A DNA stretch of 64,000 nucleotides from assembly GCF_035083965.1 (NCBI RefSeq), contig NC_089724.1:17540410-17604409 (forward strand), written 5' to 3'. Shown one piece after another: positions 57,234-64,000 of this stretch. A program made the translations under genes and the position numbers. A model generated the notes under the pieces. That model worked only from the letters and a program-made list of their open reading frames with translations. It searched no databases and was not told the DNA's origin. This DNA is from Branchiostoma lanceolatum. Lineage: Eukaryota > Chordata > Leptocardii > Amphioxiformes > Branchiostomatidae. Each line of letters starts with the position of its first letter. Positions within the stretch are counted from its first letter, which is position 1.

Positions 57234-57905
57234 GTGATCTCTTTTCCTCCTTCCTACTTTCTCTCTCTCTTAGTGTGCTCCTAAATTTCCTTCTTCCCTC
57301 GTTTTCAATATAAACTAAATAAACTTGACTAATGGAGAAACATAAGAGAATTGTAACTAGAATAACAGTTAAAGGTCCTAGTAACATGTTATTAATGGAT
57401 CTGTAATGATGAGTCAGTGTTCTTCCATTACCAAATACCTGTTAACATGATTCACATATTTCTTTGTCAGTTTGTAAAATGGATATATCCAAGATAACTG
57501 GTGTTATACTTATTCAAAAATAAACTTCCTACTGCCTACTCCTCTTCAAATAAAACAACTAATGCTGACATGAAACATTCTGCATTTAGATTTGACTTGT
57601 TCTGTCTTCTTTTCTAAGTAACTGGAAAATTATTGTAACTACGGTAACATAACGTAATGTCGGTAACGTAACATCTTTCTCAATACAGGTAATACCATAA
57701 CTCGCTAATGGTCATGTATATATTCCTTCCTATCTTTCTTTGTAACTAACTAAAGGATTGATCTGTTGATATGAACTCTGTGAAACTGCAAATCAAACCA
57801 CTTTAGTACCTTTGGACATATATTTGCTGCACATGTAGAGACTGTTCTGTTCTGCTTTGACTTAGGAGATAGGTGTGTAACTTGTCCTATTATACTTTCA
57901 GTTCG

Positions 57906-60116
57906 TTATGGCATAAAGTTCTGTGGGTGTTGAACAGATGGGGGTGGTTCCAGTGGGGGCCGGACTGCCGGGGTGTCAGGAACTGGTGGAAGAGGGTCAG
58001 GTGGAACAGGAGGAAGACGGTCAGGTGGGCTCTGGCATTCTTCCTTCACCTGCGGTGTGTCGCGTGGGGTGTCAGCTTCTGCTGAAGGTGATACTATCTT
58101 GGTATGTCTCTTCACCCGTGGAGTGTCAGCTTCTGCTGGTGATGTCAGGTGTTCTTCTTTCACGTGTGAAGTATCAGCGTCTGCTGGTGAAGTCAGGTGT
58201 TCTTCTTTCATGTGTGGAGTATCAGCCTCTGCTGGTGAAGTCAGGTGTTCTTCTTTCACGTGTGACGTATCAGCTTCTGCTAGTGATGACAGGGTCCCTT
58301 CTTTCACGTGTGAAGTATCCGCCTCTGCTGGTGAAGTCAGGTGTTTTTCTTTCACGTGTGGAGTATCAGCTTCTGCTGGTGATGACAGGGTCCCTTCTTT
58401 CACGTGTGAAGTATCAGCCTCTGCTGGTGAAGTCAGGTGTTCTTCTTTCACGTGTAAAGTATCAGTGTCTGCTGGTGAAGTCAGGTGTTCTTCTTTCACG
58501 TGTGAAGTATCAGCATCTGCTGGTGAAGTCAGGTGTTCTTCTTTCACGTGTGAAGTATCAGCTTCTGCTGGTATTGACAGGTTCCCTTCTTTCACTTGTG
58601 GTGTGTCAGCTTCTGCTGGTGATGACAGGTGTTGTTCTTTCACGCATGATGTATCAGCTTCTGCTGGTGAAGTCAGGTTCCCTTCTTTCACTTGTGGTGT
58701 GTCAGCTTCCGCTGTTGATAGCAGTTGATCTGCTCTCACCCGTGGTGTCTCAGCTTCTGTTGATGATGGCAGGTGCTCTTCCTTCACGTGTGGTTTATCA
58801 GCTTCTGCTGATGATGACAGGTGCTCTTCCGTCACGTGTGGTGTATCAGCTTCTGCTGGTGGTGACAGCTGTTCTTCCATCACGTGTGGAGCATCAGCTT
58901 CTGCTGGTAGTGACAGGTGCTCCTCTGTCACATGTGGTGTATCAGCTTCTGCTGATGATGGCAGGTGCTTTTCCTTCACTGGTGGTATGTCAGCCTCTGC
59001 AGAAGGGGACAGGTGTTCTTCCTGCACCTGGGGTGTGTCAGCCTTTTCTGGTGACGACAGGTGGTCTTTCTTCACGTTTTGGGTGTCAGCTTCTGCTACT
59101 GATGACAGGAGCTTTTCCTTCACCGGTAGTGTATCAGCGTCTGCTGATAGTGACAGGTGTTTTTCCTTCACCGGTAGTGTGTCAACCTTTGCAGCAGGTG
59201 ACAGGTGCTCTAGGGTGTGGACCAGTGACCTTGTGTTTGTTTGTTGTTCAGTCACAGCAGGGTTGGTCACAACATGAACTACAGGAGTGGTATGTAGCAG
59301 GTTCATGACCTTGGGCACTTGAACTTGAACACTGGAAAAGCTAGCTTCCCTTCTAGAGCGTGCTAGGTTGTGGTGCATACGATTTTTGCTGTACCAGATG
59401 CTATGTATACGTGGCTGGGCTTGTGTGGTAGATGTGGAATAATCAAAGATGGATCCATCAGGAAGATGAATTGTTCTTTTGCTAAAGTTGATGATTAAAC
59501 TGTTGACTTGTAAGAATGTGATTCCTGCAATGATTGGATCGGCTAAGTCTTCTACCACGATTGCGTTGAAATGAAGCGGTTGTTTCCTTCTGTAGAATGT
59601 GGTAGTACACTCACCTATGGGAGAGATTCGCCGCCCATCTGCTTGGATTGGAGTAAGATCTGTGTTGTTGGGAGAAATTAACAGCCCCAAGCGCCGCGCT
59701 TCATCGGCACGAATCATGCTCGACTGTGCCCCCGAATCCAGGAGTATCTTGACCGCCGCTCCCTTGTGGAAGGCTTCAAGGTTTGGAGAAGCGCTTGCTT
59801 TCACTCCGCGTCCGGATTCTTGCTGGGGAGGGGCGCCCACGTGGCGGCGTGTACAACTCTCTATGTCTTCATCGGGCAAGTACGGACATGCACTGAGGAA
59901 GTGATCGAAAACTTGCCGCCCCGCTTGTTGACAAATCGGGCAGATCTTCTTGTCCTTTTTAGGTTCTTGGTTCTTCGGGCGTCGGGGAAGATCTTGGGTT
60001 CTCCAGTGCCTGTCAGGATCTTGTTGAGGGCTGGGGTAGTGTGGGTTGGACCGCCGGTTCCTCCAGGGAGCTGTGTCTGTTGTGCGCCAGTGCGCCCGGT
60101 TTGCTGTTGCCATCAT
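57906..60116 (-). CDS. Retroelement polyprotein: zinc knuckle, retropepsin-like protease, 16-residue repeats
   Basis: 736 aa from ATG 60116. In order: basic Pro/Arg-rich start; a Cys/His cluster CPICQ...H..SAC (59-77) like a nucleocapsid knuckle; a retropepsin-like domain with DSGAQSSMI (catalytic Asp127) and a later IIAGITFLQVN strand (about 200-215); then about 22 copies of a 16-residue unit of form ADT.HVKEEHL.SPAE (about 48 bp each; 58090-59205); and a Pro-rich tail. No capsid or polymerase domain is seen. The repeats are highly charged and probably form an extended or helical spacer. Copy number may vary by slippage. Confidence 0.8.
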   Translation of the reverse strand: MMATANRAHWRTTDTAPWRNRRSNPHYPSPQQDPDRHWRTQDLPRRPKNQEPKKDKKICPICQQAGRQVFDHFLSACPYLPDEDIESCTRRHVGAPPQQESGRGVKASASPNLEAFHKGAAVKILLDSGAQSSMIRADEARRLGLLISPNNTDLTPIQADGRRISPIGECTTTFYRRKQPLHFNAIVVEDLADPIIAGITFLQVNSLIINFSKRTIHLPDGSIFDYSTSTTQAQPRIHSIWYSKNRMHHNLARSRREASFSSVQVQVPKVMNLLHTTPVVHVVTNPAVTEQQTNTRSLVHTLEHLSPAAKVDTLPVKEKHLSLSADADTLPVKEKLLSSVAEADTQNVKKDHLSSPEKADTPQVQEEHLSPSAEADIPPVKEKHLPSSAEADTPHVTEEHLSLPAEADAPHVMEEQLSPPAEADTPHVTEEHLSSSAEADKPHVKEEHLPSSTEAETPRVRADQLLSTAEADTPQVKEGNLTSPAEADTSCVKEQHLSSPAEADTPQVKEGNLSIPAEADTSHVKEEHLTSPADADTSHVKEEHLTSPADTDTLHVKEEHLTSPAEADTSHVKEGTLSSPAEADTPHVKEKHLTSPAEADTSHVKEGTLSSLAEADTSHVKEEHLTSPAEADTPHMKEEHLTSPADADTSHVKEEHLTSPAEADTPRVKRHTKIVSPSAEADTPRDTPQVKEECQSPPDRLPPVPPDPLPPVPDTPAVRPPLEPPPSVQHPQNFMP

Positions 60117-60204
60117 ATCTTGGTCGTCGTTCTAGCGCTTTCTTGTTTGAGTTGCGGCTTCCAACTTGGTCAGTGGATTCTTGATCTCACAACGCTGTCA
60201 CCAC

Positions 60205-60382
60205 GTCATAATAGCACGACTGACGACTCTAGACAGGCAATAAGGTGCACAACCGTCGCTGGGCTTTATTCAGACATCAAGCCTCACCGAGGCAACATGG
60301 CGGACAAAGGGAAAACACGAGGTGACCTCGTTACATCATAGGTCATCGGACCGTACCAATTACAACACTAACATAGGGTGGC
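60205..60382 (-). repeat. 5' LTR (relative to the element)
   Basis: Identical partner of 57056-57233; the promoter side of the minus-strand element. It includes ATGGCGGAC on the opposite strand. Confidence 0.85.
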
Positions 60383-60464
60383 GTACCAGCATTCGCAATG
60401 TCTGGTAAGGATGTGCATGTACCTGTGGATGGCCTTTGCACAAGCTCAAGGCCCAAATGGGGAG

Positions 60465-60564
60465 NNNNNNNNNNNNNNNNNNNNNNNNNNNNNNNNNNNN
60501 NNNNNNNNNNNNNNNNNNNNNNNNNNNNNNNNNNNNNNNNNNNNNNNNNNNNNNNNNNNNNNNN
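60465..60564. other. Assembly gap (100 N)
   Basis: Exactly 100 unknown bases, the usual placeholder for a gap of unknown size. The right side (60565-60722) is an AT-rich repeat fragment ending CTCGGCGAAGGTAAC, so the true sequence is probably repeat. Confidence 1.
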
Positions 60565-61373
60565 AGCCGATAGGGGGCCCAAAATCTGATAATTTTGAGG
60601 TCTCAAGAAGACCTACCCACCTACCAAGTGTGAAGACATCCAGGCATTCTTGAGTTATCGTGTACACAGACACACACACGAACGCTGTGCAAAACATCAT
60701 CGGACCTCGGCGAAGGTAACAAGTGAATACAAATAACCTGCTTTACATCAGGATTGTTTCCCTTTCAAAGTACCTTCCAAAGACTATTTGTCTATTTTGT
60801 ACAAGTGACTGGACAAAGAACTAGATCATTTGATTGCGGTGTTAGAAATGATTTGTAACGTTACTGATATTTTGATGGCATGACCAGGATCGCTTACTTA
60901 GGCTTGTGCTTCAGCCAGGTAAGTCAAATGTGGGCTAGTTTTGGGGGTTGTCTAACAAACGCTGGCAGGTTTATGTGAGGCTGATGAAAAGTTGAACAAA
61001 CAATAGGTCAGCAGATTTAGCCCTGCTGCAGTTTTATAATCGTTGATAGCATTATAATGGTCATGCAGTGAACATTTATTACTGTTATTGTCAATATATT
61101 GCCAAATCTTTTTCATGATCAGTAATGAGGTTACAACGGGGGTTTATGACCATGTTATTCGGATTCAGGCGAGGAACATGTTTATACATCATGTGTAAAG
61201 TTATGGTAAATGTTCAGTGAACTAGTGTACAGTTTATATCTGCTGGTAAGATACGCATGTAACATTATGTTTTAATATTGTATGATACTGTCAGTCATGT
61301 AACGCTCAAATCTGATTTAGGTTATGTCTTAGGTCAAATGGATTTTATGACATCTTGCTAAACAATAAAGGTA

Positions 61374-61841
61374 CAGTCAAACCTGGTCTGGACACCCACT
61401 CAAAAGACTGGGGGGAAATAGTTGGTGGGGGGTGGCGGTTGAGCTCCAGACAAATAGGGGTCGGTTGGCCAGAAAAAAAAACATACATTTGCACAATATG
61501 CACCGTCGTTCCGCGGAAATGTGGTCTTTGGGTAGGGTGTCTGTTCCTAAAACAGACAGAAAGTTCTTCTAGTTTGTCCGTGTCAAAATTAAATCTGGTT
61601 CAATTTGTTCTGTCCACAATACTATCTATAAATGTGCTTCACGGATTTGGGTAAGTCACCATGTCCACAGTGTTGGAATTGTAAAGTTCAATAGTTATTC
61701 ATAGTGCTTCACTAATCATCAATTTTGGTTATACATTGCGGTATTTTACTATGGATGCCCCATGGGGACTGAAAACAAGTTGTTGTTGATGAGGTAATGT
61801 AGCTTATGACTGGAGCTGGTTGGCTTGTCCAGGTCTGACTG
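61374..61841. mobile_element. pogo-like MITE, 468 bp, TA duplication
   Basis: The ends CAGTCAAACCTGG (61374) and CCAGGTCTGACTG (61841) are inverted and flanked by TA (61372-61373 and 61842-61843). The first 12 bases equal those of the element at 6537. No ORF of note. Confidence 0.75.
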
Positions 61842-63643
61842 TACTTCACGATTTATCACCATTGTATAACACAATGCATACTTGTGATACCAGCCTTAAT
61901 GGAGCCAATTAAGCACACCTGGCTGGGGAAGCCTCCGTCCTTGTAAACAAAACACTTCAAAAGCTCTGCGCAGAACTTTCAGGGACAATCAAACCTGTAA
62001 ATCTTTCCGACGGACTGTATGGAAGCAAATAAAATAGTCTCAACGAATGGGAAAATGGAGCTTAAATAGCACTTAGGTTATTTGATACCCTCCTCTGTTT
62101 CCTGATATAGATGCGCCCACCCCCTCATCGGTTCAATGAACATTCTTGAACGGTGGCTGTGCGTTCTAATCACAGCAATGAGAACGAATGAAGCTAGCTA
62201 GGAGGAAAATCAGCGGGAGTTACGGTAAATATTAGTCTCAGACCCTAAAGCGTTTTAGTAAAGCGCGTGAAAACTACTTTTCTTGAGTTGGTGAAACATC
62301 ATATTCTTACATTGTTTAACACATTCCAATTATTTTTAGGTCAGAATAGACACCTGTTGTTTTAGTTACCGACAAACGAACTGCGACAACAAGAAATTGT
62401 GACATGGCAACTGACATTCGTGGTATTCGAAGAAAACAGCCATGTAAACTTTGCGATGTTCCGGGTCATCGCGGGTATGACGGCGCCATAAGATAGTGAA
62501 AGCCCTCATATATGTGTTGCCGAGTAACTCGTAAGAAGTACATGTGATAATAACAGGGGGTTGGGGAATGCGAGGCAGTCGGTGATAGAAAGATAGTAGG
62601 TAAGGCAGAAGAAACTACTTCAGTACAAAATTTGTGTCATGGACGACATTCTTTGGAGACTGAAAATGAAGCCAGAGTGCGATAGAAACAAGTGTCTGGT
62701 CTGCTTAAAAAAGAAGATGTAATGCTGTTTCAATGAATTCGAAGGGATGACAAATACAGTAGTACCGTCTTAGTTCTTGTACACGCTTTTGATGTAGACT
62801 TAGTATCAGTCGCCATACTCTCCATATCATATTTCTATATGGCGAGGAAGGTTTTCGGAATATGAAGTTCTAGATAGCATGACCTGAGAGAGCTTGCATC
62901 TCTTGTCTTTTTTAATTTCCGTTAGATCTATGTGTCAAGTGTTAACTGCGGTGTTGACAGTGGCGGTCCTTCAAATGTATATTAATTATCGAGTTATTTG
63001 TCAGTTTGCCAAAATCGATGTGATGACAGCTGCGCATGTACAGACTAGCCCTCGCAGCATTATCCGAGTGATATCAGAGAAAATCGGAGGACCAAATTAA
63101 AGTCGGGACCTCCACCAATAATGGAGATGACATGCACGACAAAGACCAAAGACTCGGCTATAATTCATATCCAAAATGTATTCAAACAGTGCCGCCCGCT
63201 ACCCCCTACAGACGATGTCGCAAAGTTTTTGACTGGAAGCGTAACCATGACGACGCGTGAGGGGCAACACAGGTGTGGGTTTGTCGTCTGAGATTTTTTA
63301 TGAAAGGGGTTCAAACATGCCGGGTGACATGTTTACAGGGAGAATAGTAAAATAAAGAAAAACATCACAATTTTCCGTATTGTTGTTTTTGTTTTTATGA
63401 CGTCAAACATTGAAAGGGAAGACATGCCGCATAACTTGGTGGAAGTTGGGTCCAATCCACGGGCGTCATCATCATGCCGGAACTGGTTTGACAAAAAAGT
63501 TCATAAAAGACAAGCAGTACGTTTCTTTTGTTGTATGTTTGTTACACTGCGTGGACTGAGTTAGGAAGTCCACTATCCATAGTTTTCTTGGATGTAACTG
63601 ACTTTTATCTGAAGCTTTTAAGATTCTTGTTTGCCTTTCATAG

Positions 63644-63714
63644 ATTTGAAACGCCAGTTCCTCGCATCCTTGAAGTGCTTGAAGCTGCGACAAGCACAAC
63701 CTACGTAAGAGTTA
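63644..63714 (+). other. Possible isolated exon
   Basis: A pyrimidine-rich acceptor (TTTGCCTTTCATAG) and a donor (CTAC/GTAAGA) bound 71 nt that read FETPVPRILEVLEAATSTTY. No partner exon was found, so this is a weak candidate. Confidence 0.2.
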
Positions 63715-64000
63715 TTAGGAAAGAAAGCATTAGGTAAAACGGTCCCATTCAAACGTGTGAACCAGTCTATTATTATATTAAGTTAGGTCTGTCTCCTAAT
63801 GGGCGGATAATTCAGTTTGGTGTTGTGTGTGTGCCTCCTTGACACGGGGCGTGATCGGAAAAGTGCTGGAGGGTTTGTTTAACTTGTAAATTAGATTTAC
63901 CAGATTTAACTTCACTTAACTCATTAAGTCACCGCCACGCCTCGGTGTGCGGAAATAGCGGCTGGGTTCTCGGCAAGACTTCAGAGATCGTCTGGCAGCT

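Larger units (their letters stand above)
57056..60382 (-). mobile_element. Non-autonomous LTR retrotransposon, 3327 bp, identical 178-bp LTRs
   Basis: LTRs at 57056-57233 and 60205-60382 appear identical, and the 5-bp duplication GTACC flanks the element (57051-57055 and 60383-60387). On the coding (minus) strand the LTR carries AATAAA. The sequence just inside the 5' LTR is TGGTGACAGCGTTG, where a primer-binding site is expected. A purine tract AGGAAGGAGGAAAAGAGA precedes the 3' LTR. The single ORF encodes zinc-knuckle-like, protease and repeat regions only. There is no reverse transcriptase, RNase H or integrase, so a helper element is needed. Identical LTRs mean recent insertion. Confidence 0.9.
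60723..64000. other. Right-hand region without a recognised gene
   Basis: Apart from the pogo-like MITE (61374-61841) and one possible exon (63644-63714) I see no supported gene. 62632-62700 shows weak likeness to the PIF/Harbinger MITE end. Confidence 0.4.

Noticed and set aside
58090..59205. CRISPR-like regular repeat array
   Set aside because: The repeats are contiguous 48-bp coding units without spacers, inside an animal LTR element.
57923..59308. Plus-strand 461-codon ORF with regular repeats
   Set aside because: It is the complement of the retroelement ORF repeats; a 48-bp period (multiple of 3) keeps several frames open. No known motif is present.

Overview
This is a eukaryotic, animal nuclear genome window. 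Coding sequence is split into many short exons with GT/AG splice sites and consistent phases. Introns and spacers carry a dense, layered set of small transposable elements. The gene models resemble vertebrate orthologues closely, but the genes are compact (5-13 kb), and Penelope-like and LTR retroelements are present. An invertebrate deuterostome, most likely a lancelet (Branchiostoma), is my inference. One 100-N assembly gap lies at 60465-60564.

Layout. 1-2774 (minus): the 5'-incomplete, edge-truncated part of a large, low-complexity, Ser-rich nuclear-type protein that I cannot name securely. 2870-10090: transposon nest, with a 1.2-kb AT-rich repeat, a hAT MITE carrying a promoter-like cassette, and a pogo-like element that contains a Penelope-like retroelement. 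12049-24637 (plus): a 20-exon FHIP2A/FAM160B1 gene, with a miniature Penelope derivative in intron 1 and a nest of three transposons in one later intron. 25961-27236: a Tc1-like element with long inverted repeats and a broken transposase. 28385-33035 (minus): FNTA, the prenyltransferase alpha subunit. 33319-36908 (plus): NANS1, sialic acid synthase, head to head with FNTA over 283 bp. 38679-42460 (minus): NANS2, a diverged second synthase, tail to tail with NANS1. 44738-49471 (minus): the last four coding exons of DNA polymerase lambda. 50325-51245 (plus): a single-exon N-acetylneuraminate lyase. 56061-56384 (minus): a small unknown ORF with a good promoter. 57056-60382 (minus): an LTR retrotransposon with identical LTRs and a protease plus 16-residue-repeat ORF but no reverse transcriptase. 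60565-64000: mostly unannotated, with one pogo-like MITE.

Two sialic acid synthases and a sialic acid lyase within 18 kb make this a candidate sialic-acid metabolic neighbourhood: NANS condenses ManNAc-6-P (or Man-6-P) with PEP, and NPL cleaves free sialic acid back to ManNAc plus pyruvate.

The most unusual signal is a set of ultra-short (20-28 bp) palindromes with ends CAAGGA...TCCTTG, each flanked by an exact 7-bp direct duplication (five intact copies and one or two collapsed copies). They look like mobile insertions far smaller than ordinary MITEs. A second unusual item is a 127-bp hairpin at 12937-13063 made of just the two termini of the Penelope element found at 7256-9277, with its own near-perfect target duplication.
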